Assembly: GCA_002435705.1 (NCBI GenBank)
Contig: DIVA01000052.1
Coordinates: 1 to 64,000, forward strand
Length of the DNA stretch: 64,000 nucleotides
Reading direction: 5' to 3'
Origin: Bacteriovoracaceae bacterium UBA6144
GTDB taxonomy: Bacteria > Bdellovibrionota > Bacteriovoracia > Bacteriovoracales > Bacteriovoracaceae
The position numbers were made by a program, and so were the translations under genes. The first letter of the stretch is position 1. Each line of letters starts with the position of its first letter. The notes below the pieces were generated by a model that was not told the DNA's origin, made no database searches, and saw only the letters and a list, made by a program, of their open reading frames with translations. Positions 1 to 8,957 of the stretch are shown in pieces.

Positions 1-2011
1 TGAGCTGCAGGAGTTGGTGATTAAAGGTTTGAAGCATTTGCTCTTTTTCATGCTTAACCTTTTGCACTTCATGATCAGCTTTCAATTTTTCTAGCACTCC
101 AAAGAGGTTTGTGTTTTTCGTGAAGGCCACCAGTGTCGAATTTAAAGTGAGATAGTACTCTTCTAAAATCTTGGTTTCTGCGATGAGGCTCTCTACCTTG
201 TCTTTTCTCTGTTTAAAGTTTTCTCGGGCCTCTTTAAGTTGACCTTCAAGAATTTCTAGATTCTTCTCGATTTCCATGAGGCTTGTGTGTTGAGTTTGCC
301 TCTCTGTCAGGACTTGCTCTAGGGCCGGATCAGGGGCTGGCAGATTCTTGAGTTCTAGCTCCACCCCCTCTCTTTGAGTGTCGAGTTGAGTGACTTTCTT
401 TTCATGCTGAACAAAGAGTTGATTGTAATCAGTACCCTGGGGCTGAGTCTCTTGATGGGACGCCGTGATTTTTTGGAGATCAGAGAAGGGGTGTGTGCAC
501 AAAGGGCAATGATCTTGCGGATGGTTTTTGAGATGCTCTCGCATGGATGCCAAAAGGTGTTGCAGCTCTTGCCCATCTTTTAGGAGTTTTAATTCCTCAA
601 GGCGCGGTTTAAGGGTTGAGAGTTCAGCCAGCAAACTCTCTCGCTTAGCTTCTAATGAATGTTTACGTTCAAGATTGGTTTGTTGGCGAGATTTCTTTTC
701 TTTAAGCTCGTCAATTCTTTGTGATCGTTCTTTATAGTTTTGATCAAAGCCCGGGATAAGATCTCTTTGGGTTTTGAGTTCTTCGACTCTCGCTGAGAGC
801 TCTTTGCCTTTTTGTGTGAGCAGGTTGAGGTCTTGGTCTTGGACACTCTTCTCCTGTCTGAGACGAGGTAATTCAAAAAGTATTCGATCCACCAAATTCC
901 ATTGAATGGAGGCGAAATCAGTAAACTCAGGGTAGTTGAGTTTGGTAGCAGTGAGCTGACTCTGAATATTCTCGATGTCACCAAGAAGTTGAGTCAGTTT
1001 TATCTGATCACGCTCTATTTTTTGATTTTTTTGCTGATGCTGAAGCGCCTGTTGCTCGAGGCGCGTCTTCTCTCGCAGGAGGAGTTGGTATTTTTTTTCA
1101 TCAAGGCTGAGTTGCTCAAAGTTTTTATCGAAGGAGCGCTGAAAGGTATCTAGTCTTTCTTTAAAGGCATTGACTTTGTTTAATGTCTCGTTAAAAAGCG
1201 TGGTCCTCTCAACTTGAATCTTTTCTGCGTCCACATGTTTTAGCTTTGTGCTTAGAAATCGCAGGGACTGCTCTTTGAGGTTTTCAAAGATCTGTATCCC
1301 CGGACGTAGAAGCTTTAGTTTTTCCTGAAGCCCATCAATTTCGCTCAAGAGATTCTTCTTCTTCTCAACGATGGTATTAATGTCAAAAACGGCTTCACCT
1401 TCAAGGGTATGGGCCTGGATTTGTAAGCGCCCTAGTGTCTCTTGACTCTCTGTCCATTTGCGTTTGGCCAGCCCACCTACTAATTCCAAATTGTCCGAGG
1501 GATAGAGCTTTTCAAGGATATCTCTTCTTTCCGAAAAATTTGAAATCAGAAACTTAGCAAAATCGCCTTGATTCAAAATAACGCATTTACAGAACTGTTC
1601 AAAATCAAGTGAGAGCACATCTTCTGGTTTGAGTTTGCCATCTAAGAGTTGAAGCTCACTGCCTTTGACCTCATAGAAAAAGCGGGTGATTTTTGGTGGG
1701 ATTAAAAGAGAGCCATCTTTCTTCTTTACTCGCGCTGACCAACTGGCTTGATAGCGGCGTGATTTGGTAGAAAATTGAATTTCTACATTGGCCTCTCTCT
1801 CGCCGAGACTCACGAGATCACTTTGGTTGAGCTGTTTTTTATACACATTTCCGTAAAGGGCGAGAGAGATGGCATTAAGGATGGAGGATTTTCCAGCCCC
1901 CGTTTCTCCGGTGATCGCGAAGAGATCCTGAGAGGTGAGTTCATCGAAGTCGATGGTGTGATCACCAAAAAGAGAGGCGATGTTTTTTATCTTAAGCCAA
2001 TGGAGGTGCAA
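1..2011 (-). CDS. sbcC: Exonuclease SbcC, ATPase subunit of SbcCD (partial, C-terminus beyond left edge)
   Basis: This is the SMC/Rad50-like ATPase of the SbcCD nuclease, which opens hairpins and processes DNA ends. About 670 codons are present. Seen: Walker A GETGAGKSS at residues 35-43, a DLFAITGETGAGKSS context typical of Rad50/SbcC, a long coiled-coil stretch rich in E, K, Q and L, and a zinc-hook CPLC at residues 502-505 (complement of 497-508). The second coiled coil, the signature motif and Walker B lie outside the window. I chose the TTG start at 2011 because AGGAGG sits six bases upstream; no ATG or GTG fits as well. It overlaps the end of sbcD by 20 bases, so translation is probably coupled. 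Family identity is secure; only the start is inferred. Confidence 0.93.
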   Translation of the reverse strand, partial: MHLHWLKIKNIASLFGDHTIDFDELTSQDLFAITGETGAGKSSILNAISLALYGNVYKKQLNQSDLVSLGEREANVEIQFSTKSRRYQASWSARVKKKDGSLLIPPKITRFFYEVKGSELQLLDGKLKPEDVLSLDFEQFCKCVILNQGDFAKFLISNFSERRDILEKLYPSDNLELVGGLAKRKWTESQETLGRLQIQAHTLEGEAVFDINTIVEKKKNLLSEIDGLQEKLKLLRPGIQIFENLKEQSLRFLSTKLKHVDAEKIQVERTTLFNETLNKVNAFKERLDTFQRSFDKNFEQLSLDEKKYQLLLREKTRLEQQALQHQQKNQKIERDQIKLTQLLGDIENIQSQLTATKLNYPEFTDFASIQWNLVDRILFELPRLRQEKSVQDQDLNLLTQKGKELSARVEELKTQRDLIPGFDQNYKERSQRIDELKEKKSRQQTNLERKHSLEAKRESLLAELSTLKPRLEELKLLKDGQELQHLLASMREHLKNHPQDHCPLCTHPFSDLQKITASHQETQPQGTDYNQLFVQHEKKVTQLDTQREGVELELKNLPAPDPALEQVLTERQTQHTSLMEIEKNLEILEGQLKEARENFKQRKDKVESLIAETKILEEYYLTLNSTLVAFTKNTNLFGVLEKLKADHEVQKVKHEKEQMLQTFNHQLLQL

Positions 2012-3155
2012 GGCTTGCCTCCTGCCAAAGGTTTTTTATGTCATCCATTAAATCTTTTGGAACGGAAGTCTCCTGCGAATACTTATGAAGATAGAACTGC
2101 TCAAAGAGCTCCTCAGGAGTAAGATCTAAAAGTTCACTCCAGTGATCTTTTTGATCTTCAATTTCTGTCTGTTCAAACTCAGTGATGATGTTTAAGAGCT
2201 CGACGCCTTCTTGGGCACAAAACGAGCGAATATCATCCATGAGACCTGTGACAGGCGCCTGAAGTTTGAGTCTCAGTTCTAAAGTGAGCCACTCTGATTT
2301 TTGCTCAAGAATTTTCTCGCGCCAATGACTGGGAGTAATAGAGAGTGAAAGGAATTGGCGCCGCTGTGGGATGGCTTTTTCTTGGTAGTGCAGCTCTCCC
2401 TTCCACTCGCCGATGATCACTGATTTGGGTTTTGTCTCAGAGAAGCGCATGGGAATAGGGGATCCGGAATAGATGGCGGCCGGAGTTTTTTTGGAAAGAA
2501 TCTGCGGCTTATGAATATGTCCGAGTGCTACGTACTCAAAACCACTAAACCAGCTGAGTGGGATGGAGTCCATGCCCGAAAGCGAGATGGCCTGCTCCGA
2601 GCCGGCAGCTTCGCTGAAGCCAAAAAGGTGGTGGCCCATAAAAAATCGGGCGACACCTTGGGTAGGTAAATGGATGAGTTGATGAATGAGATGCTCGCTC
2701 TCATTTTCACCGCTTACTCTCTCTGACCATTTCATCAGTTCATATTGTCGAAAATAGGGAAGAAGACAGAGATCAATATGGGAGTTTTGATAGGGGATTT
2801 TTACCCAGTGCTCTTGGGGTGTCTCTTTGAGGCCCCCAAAAAGATGAATCCGTTTCGAATCAAGCAAACTGGCCGGGGCGTCTAAGAGAGAGGCGGAGTC
2901 GTGATTGCCGCCAATAATCCAGAGTTGCGTTTTGGTTTGATCAAGAAGTTTGGCGATAAAGTCATAGAAGAGTTTAAGTGCTCTATGAGGTGGTTGAGGC
3001 ACATCAAAAATATCGCCGGCCACAAGAAGATGATCGATCTGCTCATGGAGTAAGGTCTCGATGAGCCAATCGAGAAAAAAACTCTGCTCGTCCAAGCGTT
3101 CTAATTTATAGAGCCGCTTTCCCAGGTGCCAGTCTGAGGTGTGAAGAAACTTCAT
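1992..3155 (-). CDS. sbcD: Exonuclease SbcD, Mre11-type nuclease subunit
   Basis: Metallophosphatase-fold nuclease partner of SbcC. The 387-residue protein has the Mre11/SbcD motifs in order: DWHLGK (residues 8-13), GDIFD (about 47-51), GNHD (about 82-85), a GHH near 175 and GHIHKPQ near 212, which supply the Mn-binding Asp, Asn and His ligands. The length is usual for bacterial SbcD. Its ATG overlaps the stop of the upstream PSP1 gene by four bases and its end overlaps sbcC, so the three are co-transcribed. Sitting sbcCD behind tmk-holB-ricT gives a replication and repair operon. Confidence 0.95.
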   Translation of the reverse strand: MKFLHTSDWHLGKRLYKLERLDEQSFFLDWLIETLLHEQIDHLLVAGDIFDVPQPPHRALKLFYDFIAKLLDQTKTQLWIIGGNHDSASLLDAPASLLDSKRIHLFGGLKETPQEHWVKIPYQNSHIDLCLLPYFRQYELMKWSERVSGENESEHLIHQLIHLPTQGVARFFMGHHLFGFSEAAGSEQAISLSGMDSIPLSWFSGFEYVALGHIHKPQILSKKTPAAIYSGSPIPMRFSETKPKSVIIGEWKGELHYQEKAIPQRRQFLSLSITPSHWREKILEQKSEWLTLELRLKLQAPVTGLMDDIRSFCAQEGVELLNIITEFEQTEIEDQKDHWSELLDLTPEELFEQFYLHKYSQETSVPKDLMDDIKNLWQEASLAPPLA

Positions 3156-4777
3156 TTCTCATTATTGCCTGGCCCACGTGCAGGACGAGGGCGGTTGCGG
3201 TTGCGATTATTGCGGTTACGGTTGTTGTTATTCTGAGGTCTGTCGCGATGATCACCATCAGGGCGAGGCGCTTGATCCCGCGCAGTCTGATCCCGTTGAG
3301 ATTGAGGCTGGCGAGGCTCGAAGTTTTGTTTTGGTCTCTGATCAGAGGGTCCCTGTGGCGGTCGCTGGTTTCTGTGATCAGGTCTTCTTGGCTGTGAGTT
3401 TTGCTGACGCTGAGGTTGTTGAGAAGATTGTAGAGAAGATTGAGGTGAAGATTGTGGACGCGCGCGTTCAACAACAGATCCATTGAACTCTTCGCTTTCG
3501 TCTTCATCATTTTCTTCATCACCGTCATCATCCTCTTCATCGTCGTCAAGAAGATCTTCTTCCTCAGCGATGTAGACCACTTCCTCTTCTTCTTCGATAA
3601 TTTTTCGCGCGAAAGGATTTTCTGGCTCAACGACTTCAGGGAGCGCCCAGTCTAGCGTCTTCGCACCAAAGAGATTTTCAAAGACAGAGTCAGCAAAGCC
3701 CTTAGCTTCGCGTTTGGCTTGGGCCAAGCTCTCTTCATGCTCACGTACTTTTTTAGCCTGCAGTTCAGTCAGGCCAATGATGGTGGCCGTGTTATCAGTC
3801 ACACCGTTTTCAAAATATTTAGGAATCTCGATGCGCTCTTCAGGAATACCATCCCACATGTCTGAGACGTAGCGGCGCATGACTCCGTTCATGTCAATTG
3901 TTTCAAATTGCTCCAAGAGAACATGGAGGCGGATGACTTTGGCGATGACCCCGTCTTTTGTTTTGACGATGGCATTGTCACGGGGAAGCTTACGTCTTTT
4001 TTCTTGATAGACTTCATCTTCGTAGGTCAGGCAGCACTTAAGCTGGCCACAGACGCCATTGATCTTGGAAGAGTTAAGTGAGAGGTCTTGGTTCTTCGCC
4101 AGTTTGATGCCCACATTTCCATAGCGAGCGAGGAAGCTCGAGCAGCACAGCTCGCGACCACAGGGACCCAGGCCTCCCACGGCAGCAGCTCGGTCTCGCA
4201 CAGAGACTTGTCTAAGTTCAATGCGCATTTTCATCTCACTCACCATCTCGTGCACAAGACCTCTAAAGTCCACGCGAGTGGGAGCCGTGAAACTAAACAC
4301 AGCCTTTTTTCCGGCCCCGGTGATTTCAACCTGAGTCAGCTGCATGTCGAGTTGATTCTTTTCAATCAAACGATCAGCGATGTCTCGCAGACGGCGCTCG
4401 TCTCGAAAGACTTCAAGATCGTGGGCCTGATCTTCTGCGGTGGCGTGACGATGAATCTTTCGCAAGGGCAGCATGTCTTTGGTGAAGGGAACTTCGTAGG
4501 GAAAGGAATTGACGAAGCCTACACCCACTCCACGATCATTTGTGGCGACGACTTTTTGGCCGTAGCGGTAGAGGTCGTTTTCAACGAAAAAACTAAAGGA
4601 GCGATTTGATCCAGGAAAACGCACACGTATGAGGCGAACAGGATCACCAACTTTGAGAGTTTGAGGATCGATCTCGTCGGCTTCGCGAGGGCCTGTGGGG
4701 TCGAGCTCGATATCAGTGACCAGGGTCGATTCGTTATGTGTATCTTCTGAATTGTTTTCAGATGAGTGAGAGTCCAT
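3152..4777 (-). CDS. PSP1-domain protein, RicT/YaaT family, with long low-complexity C-terminal tail
   Basis: Residues 1-350 carry the PSP1 core. The Cys-rich signature is GPCGRELCC at 204-212 and CGQLKCCLTYE at 243-253, giving Cys206, 211, 212, 243, 248 and 249. In Bacillus RicT (YaaT) such cysteines take part in an Fe-S complex that influences RNA processing; the gene order tmk-holB-yaaT is also conserved in Firmicutes and is matched here. From about residue 395 the protein is unlike RicT: an acidic run of Glu and Asp (about 395-430) is followed by about 110 residues rich in Q, R, P and N, ending in an Arg-Asn repeat. That tail looks disordered and nucleic-acid-binding, which is inference. 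No clear Shine-Dalgarno precedes the ATG at 4777. Confidence 0.85.
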   Translation of the reverse strand: MDSHSSENNSEDTHNESTLVTDIELDPTGPREADEIDPQTLKVGDPVRLIRVRFPGSNRSFSFFVENDLYRYGQKVVATNDRGVGVGFVNSFPYEVPFTKDMLPLRKIHRHATAEDQAHDLEVFRDERRLRDIADRLIEKNQLDMQLTQVEITGAGKKAVFSFTAPTRVDFRGLVHEMVSEMKMRIELRQVSVRDRAAAVGGLGPCGRELCCSSFLARYGNVGIKLAKNQDLSLNSSKINGVCGQLKCCLTYEDEVYQEKRRKLPRDNAIVKTKDGVIAKVIRLHVLLEQFETIDMNGVMRRYVSDMWDGIPEERIEIPKYFENGVTDNTATIIGLTELQAKKVREHEESLAQAKREAKGFADSVFENLFGAKTLDWALPEVVEPENPFARKIIEEEEEVVYIAEEEDLLDDDEEDDDGDEENDEDESEEFNGSVVERARPQSSPQSSLQSSQQPQRQQNSQPRRPDHRNQRPPQGPSDQRPKQNFEPRQPQSQRDQTARDQAPRPDGDHRDRPQNNNNRNRNNRNRNRPRPARGPGNNEK

Positions 4778-4830
4778 GTGTTATATCCAATTTTATCAAT
4801 GGGATATGCTCACCTAAAGGGGGCTAAAGG

Positions 4831-5580
4831 TCAACGTTCGGTGCAGAATCTTTTTTGACAATAGTCATAGAGGGCCACCAGTCTGACGGATGTGGGCTGG
4901 TGGAGCATTTGTGCTTTCTGCCAGTTATGAGTAATCTCCAATAATTCCTGTTTTAATGCGCCTGGTCCGTCATGGTTGGCCTCGTAGTGGAGTAAAAAAT
5001 CTAAGAGCTCCTGGGCATTTTGCTGGGGCTTGAAGCGCTCTAAAAAAGTATGCAGGGTGTTTAATGTTTTGATCTCTGCGATCAGTTCTCGGGGATCAGG
5101 CTCTGCACTTTTTTCGGATAAAAGAACTGTCTGCGCGCGGGACTCAAGGGTAGGCAGCAGTTTGGCGCCCGTGTGGTTAATCCAGATAAAACTCACCTCA
5201 CCTTCTGGCTCTTCTAAGGTTTTTAGCAGTCGATTAGCGACGGTTGTTCCTAAAGCATGAACATCTGTCATAATGACAAATCGGCGCTTCACTTGGATGG
5301 GGCGGTAAGAGAGAAATTGCACCAAGGGTTTGAGATCTTCTACCAGATAATCTCTGGGTTCATTTTCTTCATCAAGGGGCTGAATGACGAGTAAGTCAGG
5401 GTGGTTAAGGATATCTGAGGGGGATTTTTTACCCTCCATTTTTAACCAGTACTCACGCACAAACTCGAGTGTTTCAAGCTTTAAACTTGCTGCCTCAAGG
5501 CCTCGTGCCTGTAGAATATAGAAGTGTCCTAAACGTTGGGATTGCGCAGAAGTCAGGAGTTGAGTGAAGGCGGCTCTCAT
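4831..5580 (-). CDS. holB: DNA polymerase III delta-prime subunit
   Basis: Clamp-loader subunit of 249 residues. Seen: HPDLLVIQP, a sensor-type stretch NRLLKTLEEPEGEVSF and LLPTLESRAQTV, which are the conserved delta-prime/AAA+ blocks. The N-terminus lacks a usable Walker A motif, and the first Cys cluster of the classical zinc module is absent, as in several short delta-prime proteins. The ATG overlaps the tmk stop by four bases (ATGA). It lies directly downstream of tmk and upstream of the RicT-like gene, an arrangement conserved in many bacteria. Length is shorter than E. coli HolB (about 330), so the C-terminal collar domain is probably reduced. Confidence 0.88.
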   Translation of the reverse strand: MRAAFTQLLTSAQSQRLGHFYILQARGLEAASLKLETLEFVREYWLKMEGKKSPSDILNHPDLLVIQPLDEENEPRDYLVEDLKPLVQFLSYRPIQVKRRFVIMTDVHALGTTVANRLLKTLEEPEGEVSFIWINHTGAKLLPTLESRAQTVLLSEKSAEPDPRELIAEIKTLNTLHTFLERFKPQQNAQELLDFLLHYEANHDGPGALKQELLEITHNWQKAQMLHQPTSVRLVALYDYCQKRFCTER

Positions 5581-6233
5581 AGGTGAGGGAGTTCCTGAAG
5601 AATATCTCGAAACACATCCTCCACACTTTGAGCCCCTGAGATGGTCTTGATGCGTTCCGGATAGAGCCCGGCCAGGGTGCGATAGCCTTTTAAAAGCTTC
5701 GCCTGGAAATCGTTACTTTGTGATTCAAAGTAGTCTTTGTTTTGACCACGCTTGAGTTGTCTCTCGAGAGAAACTTCCAAGCTAATATCGAGATAAAAAG
5801 TTCTATGAGGCAAAATATTTAAAGGGGCAAATTGATGGAGCGTCCAGATCTTCTCGATGCTCTCACCACGGGCTAAAGCTTGGTAGACCAAAGTGGAGTC
5901 AACGTAACGGTCAAGCAGAACGACGCCACCTAAAGCCAGATGAGGAAGAATTTTTTCCTCTAAAAGTTGTGCTCGAGAGGCAAGAAACACGAAGGTTTCT
6001 GCCATTGCATGCAGCTTGGTTTCTTGATTTAAAATGGCGGCTCGAAGCTTTTCACCAAAGCTCGTGCCCCCTGGTTCACGCAGCACAATGCAAGATCTTG
6101 AGAGGGAGTCGAAATGCTCTTTTAGTTTTTGAATTTGAGTTGATTTGCCAGAGCCTTCAGCTCCTTCAAAACTAATGAAGAGACCCTTTTCAGGTGTACG
6201 AAATGTGGCATGTAAGGGGCTAGATTGGTTCAC
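5577..6233 (-). CDS. tmk: Thymidylate kinase
   Basis: Phosphorylates dTMP to dTDP. The 218-residue protein has P-loop FEGAEGSGKST (residues 22-32), the DR[YH] box as LLDRYVDSTLVYQ, and the substrate-binding LREPGGTSFGEKLR. The start is GTG at 6233; no Shine-Dalgarno is evident and no other start keeps the P-loop. It sits 24 bases after the GYF-domain gene and overlaps holB, so it is likely an operon member. Together with thyA and folA at 55-56 kb, the window covers most of dTTP synthesis. Confidence 0.95.
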   Translation of the reverse strand: MNQSSPLHATFRTPEKGLFISFEGAEGSGKSTQIQKLKEHFDSLSRSCIVLREPGGTSFGEKLRAAILNQETKLHAMAETFVFLASRAQLLEEKILPHLALGGVVLLDRYVDSTLVYQALARGESIEKIWTLHQFAPLNILPHRTFYLDISLEVSLERQLKRGQNKDYFESQSNDFQAKLLKGYRTLAGLYPERIKTISGAQSVEDVFRDILQELPHL

Positions 6234-6257
6234 TCATTGACGCTAGCAGAGGAGAGC

Positions 6258-7427
6258 TTAAAAGTCGCTAACTTCTTCAATGACTCTTTGATCCTGGCCC
6301 ACTGGCGCAAGGCGATAGCCGTCATCAGGAGCGGAGCCGGGTTCACGGCCATCATTGTCCCGTTGATCTTGAGCATACTGAACACTGGCCCCGTTGGGAT
6401 CATCCACTGCATCCATTGTTTCACGGGGCTCAGAGATTTCTCGGTCGTAATCGTTTGCATCGTGGTACTCCACCAAATCTCGACGAGAATCCATGAAAGG
6501 CCTTGATTCATAGCGGGGATTGGTGCGAACACTGGCCGGACTGCGGTTGCCTTGTACTCTCATTCGCGGAGCAGGAGCGCGCTGATTCATCAGGCTTTTT
6601 TGTGGCTGAGCGTATTCAATTTGGCTGGGATTTTTTTCCACAACAATAGCACTGTTTTCATATTCTGATTTAGGCGCCGTCATCCACCAAACCGAGAGAA
6701 TAATGGTTAAGCAACCTGCAGCCACACTGGCCGGCATGGCCCAACGCTGGTTATTGATCGCCACAGCAGGCATCTGCCAATGGAAATTTTGCTTAGGTTT
6801 TTTGATCTCAACTTCAGACAGTTTTAAATTATTATACCCAGACTTTTGCTGCTGATAATGGGCCAGGCTGACCAGTCCATCTTCCAGAGATGATTCATCA
6901 TTGAGGAGAGCTTTCAGGGCAGCGTCCGCCGAGCGGTTAAGAGTTGATTCCAGCGGGGCTTGCGGAAGGCCTGAACTTGGGACACACAGGGGCATGAGCT
7001 CTTCGAAGTGATAAACTTTACTCCATGTCAGGCAATCATCACTCGAGACGAGATCTGTAGGCATCAGCTCTTTGGAAAGAATCATTTCTTTGATTTTCTC
7101 AAAACTCACCGGGCCAGATTTAAGATTGTTGTGCTCGAAGTAATACTGCTGATTGGTTTGCAAGTCTTCACTTGAAATCAACTGTGCGTGAGCTTTCGAT
7201 TGATGAATTTTCAGTTTTGATTGCAGATACATCTGCCAGTCGCCGGCCGGGAGTTCACACACGTCCGCGTCGGTAAACAGCTCAAGATGTTCATGGGCGT
7301 AAGCCTTAAGAACGTCTTCAAAATAGGGGCCGTATTCACTGTTATCAAGGCGCACCATCCACAGGGGTTGGGAGTGTTCATCAATGCTAGCGAGTTCTGG
7401 ATCGGTCAATGCAGGTAGATCAATCAT
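6258..7427 (-). CDS. Membrane protein with two GYF-type (DUF4339-like) domains
   Basis: Function unknown. The 389-residue protein has two N-terminal repeats with the GYF_2 pattern: WMVRLDNSEYGPYFEDVLKA (from about residue 23) and YYFEHNNLKSGPVSFEKIKE (from about 93), each followed by a W or D-rich end. Such domains bind proline-rich peptides or mediate protein contacts. A single hydrophobic segment lies at about 230-250 (SVAAGCLTIILSVWWM). The remainder (250-389) is charged, rich in R, P, D and Q, and probably disordered. The topology is therefore cytoplasmic sensor domains plus a periplasmic tail. AGAGGAAA precedes the ATG. It is the first gene of the tmk-holB operon, but no functional link is evident from sequence. 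Confidence 0.7.
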   Translation of the reverse strand: MIDLPALTDPELASIDEHSQPLWMVRLDNSEYGPYFEDVLKAYAHEHLELFTDADVCELPAGDWQMYLQSKLKIHQSKAHAQLISSEDLQTNQQYYFEHNNLKSGPVSFEKIKEMILSKELMPTDLVSSDDCLTWSKVYHFEELMPLCVPSSGLPQAPLESTLNRSADAALKALLNDESSLEDGLVSLAHYQQQKSGYNNLKLSEVEIKKPKQNFHWQMPAVAINNQRWAMPASVAAGCLTIILSVWWMTAPKSEYENSAIVVEKNPSQIEYAQPQKSLMNQRAPAPRMRVQGNRSPASVRTNPRYESRPFMDSRRDLVEYHDANDYDREISEPRETMDAVDDPNGASVQYAQDQRDNDGREPGSAPDDGYRLAPVGQDQRVIEEVSDF

Positions 7428-7502
7428 AAGAATTTCCTCTATCTTCTTTGTCGGTCAAAGAGGGTGTGGACTTTATGTTGAATAACTTGGAGCATCATCT
7501 CC

Positions 7503-7532
7503 TTGTCAGAAGGCCTTTGGGAGCGGCATAAT
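7503..7532 (+). promoter_or_regulatory. Likely sigma-70-type promoter for the sufE-hemB operon
   Basis: TTGTCA (7503-7508) and CATAAT (7527-7532) are separated by 18 bases. Both hexamers match the consensus at five of six positions. The elements lie 23 bases before the sufE ATG. Confidence 0.5.
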
Positions 7533-7554
7533 GCTTGAAAATTAAGGGGATACT

Positions 7555-7983
7555 ATGACAGTACAAGAGCGAGTCGCTCAGGTAGTTGGTCGCTTTAAGG
7601 CTCAAGGGGATTGGGAAGATCGCTATAAGGAGTTGATCCAAATAGGCAAGAACCTCGCTCCTTACCCTGAGGAGCAGCGACAGGAAAAATTTAAAGTGAA
7701 AGGCTGTCAGTCCCAAGTTTGGCTCTACCCGGAATTTAAAGAGGGAAGAGTGTTTTTTCACGCGGACTCAGATGCTATTTTAGTTAAAGGCATCATAGGG
7801 CTGCTGACAGAAGTGTATAGTGGTCTGAGTCCTCAAGATATTTTGGCAACACCATCTGATTTTTTAAAAGAGATCGGTATCACCGAACATCTTTCCATGA
7901 ACCGCTCTAATGGTTTGGCCAGCATGCTCAAGCAGATTCAAATGTATGCTCTGGTGTATAAGAGTTTAGGAGAGAAAGCATGA
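7555..7983 (+). CDS. sufE: SufE-family sulfur acceptor for Fe-S cluster assembly
   Basis: SufE accepts persulfide sulfur from a SufS-type cysteine desulfurase. The 142-residue protein has the family length and the active-site loop KVKGCQSQVW with Cys51, the same position as in E. coli SufE. C-terminal GLSPQDI and IGITEHLSMNRSNGL are also family hallmarks. AAGGGG lies five bases before the ATG. The stop overlaps hemB by four bases, starting a coupled operon. No sufS or sufBCD is visible nearby. Confidence 0.93.
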   Translation: MTVQERVAQVVGRFKAQGDWEDRYKELIQIGKNLAPYPEEQRQEKFKVKGCQSQVWLYPEFKEGRVFFHADSDAILVKGIIGLLTEVYSGLSPQDILATPSDFLKEIGITEHLSMNRSNGLASMLKQIQMYALVYKSLGEKA

Positions 7984-8957
7984 TCACTCATCGCCCCCGT
8001 CGTTTAAGAAGTTCACCGATGATTCGCGAGATGGTGCAAGAGAATCATCTGCGCGCCAGTGATTTTATCGCGCCTCTCTTCCTGCAATCTCAGGAGGGAG
8101 TGACTCCGATTGCTTCCATGCCGGGACAGTCACGGCTGGGACCCAAAGCGCTTTTAGAAGAAGTGCGTGAGCTGAGGGAGTTGGGTGTGAAAAGCATTGC
8201 ACTTTTTCCGGCCATTGAAGAAGCCAAAAAAAATCCTCAGGCTTCTGAGGCGTGGAATCCGAATAATCTTAACTTCAGCGCAGTCAAAAGCATTAAAGAT
8301 ACTTTCTCTGACATGCTTGTGATGGGCGATATTGCCCTTGATCCTTACTCGAGCGATGGTCACGATGGGATCGTCGATCCGAAGAGCGGTGAAATTTTAA
8401 ATGATGAAACTCTGGAGGCGCTGATCAAGCAGAGTCTTGCGAGTGCCAAGGCTGGCTTCGATATCCTTGGTCCCTCAGACATGATGGATGGACGCATTGG
8501 AGTCATCCGAGAAGCACTAGAAGAGAGTCATTTTAAAAACACTCTGATCATGAGTTATTCAGCTAAATACGCCTCGGGCTTTTATGGTCCTTTTCGAGAT
8601 GCTCTCGAGAGTGCTCCAAAGAAAGGGGATAAGAAAACCTATCAGATGAATCCGGCCAACGGTGATGAGGCGATTCGAGAAGCTCTTTTAGATGAAGCCG
8701 AGGGCGCGGACATTTTGATGGTCAAACCGGGGCTGCCTTATTTGGATATCGTCTACCGCCTCAAAGCTCAAACGACTCTGCCCATAGCTGTGTATAACGT
8801 CTCAGGCGAATACGCCATGGTGAAGGCTGCCAGTGAGCGGGGCTGGATTGATGGAGAGAAGGTCATGATGGAGAGTCTCATGAGCTTTAAGCGCGCAGGG
8901 GCCGATATCATTCTGACTTATTTTGCGAAAGAAGCAGCAAGGCTATTGAATCGATGA
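7980..8957 (+). CDS. hemB: Delta-aminolevulinic acid dehydratase (porphobilinogen synthase)
   Basis: Condenses two 5-aminolevulinate molecules to porphobilinogen in heme synthesis. The 325-residue protein starts with the typical RPRRLRSSP block. The two Schiff-base lysines are visible at Lys196 (SYSAKYASGFYGPF) and Lys249 (MVKPGLPYLD). The metal loop reads ALDPYSSDGHDG, so the catalytic-zinc cysteines of the E. coli-type enzyme are replaced by Asp; this places it in the Mg/K-dependent class. AGGAGAG precedes the start. It overlaps both sufE and the following glycosyltransferase by four bases. Confidence 0.96.
   Translation: MITHRPRRLRSSPMIREMVQENHLRASDFIAPLFLQSQEGVTPIASMPGQSRLGPKALLEEVRELRELGVKSIALFPAIEEAKKNPQASEAWNPNNLNFSAVKSIKDTFSDMLVMGDIALDPYSSDGHDGIVDPKSGEILNDETLEALIKQSLASAKAGFDILGPSDMMDGRIGVIREALEESHFKNTLIMSYSAKYASGFYGPFRDALESAPKKGDKKTYQMNPANGDEAIREALLDEAEGADILMVKPGLPYLDIVYRLKAQTTLPIAVYNVSGEYAMVKAASERGWIDGEKVMMESLMSFKRAGADIILTYFAKEAARLLNR

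Noticed and set aside
374..1153. Several open frames on both strands near the left edge
   Set aside because: They lie within the sbcC coding region, which reads through without a stop in one minus-strand frame.
3178..3655. Plus-strand open frames opposite the tail of the RicT-like gene
   Set aside because: They are explained by the biased codons of the acidic and Arg-rich tail on the other strand.
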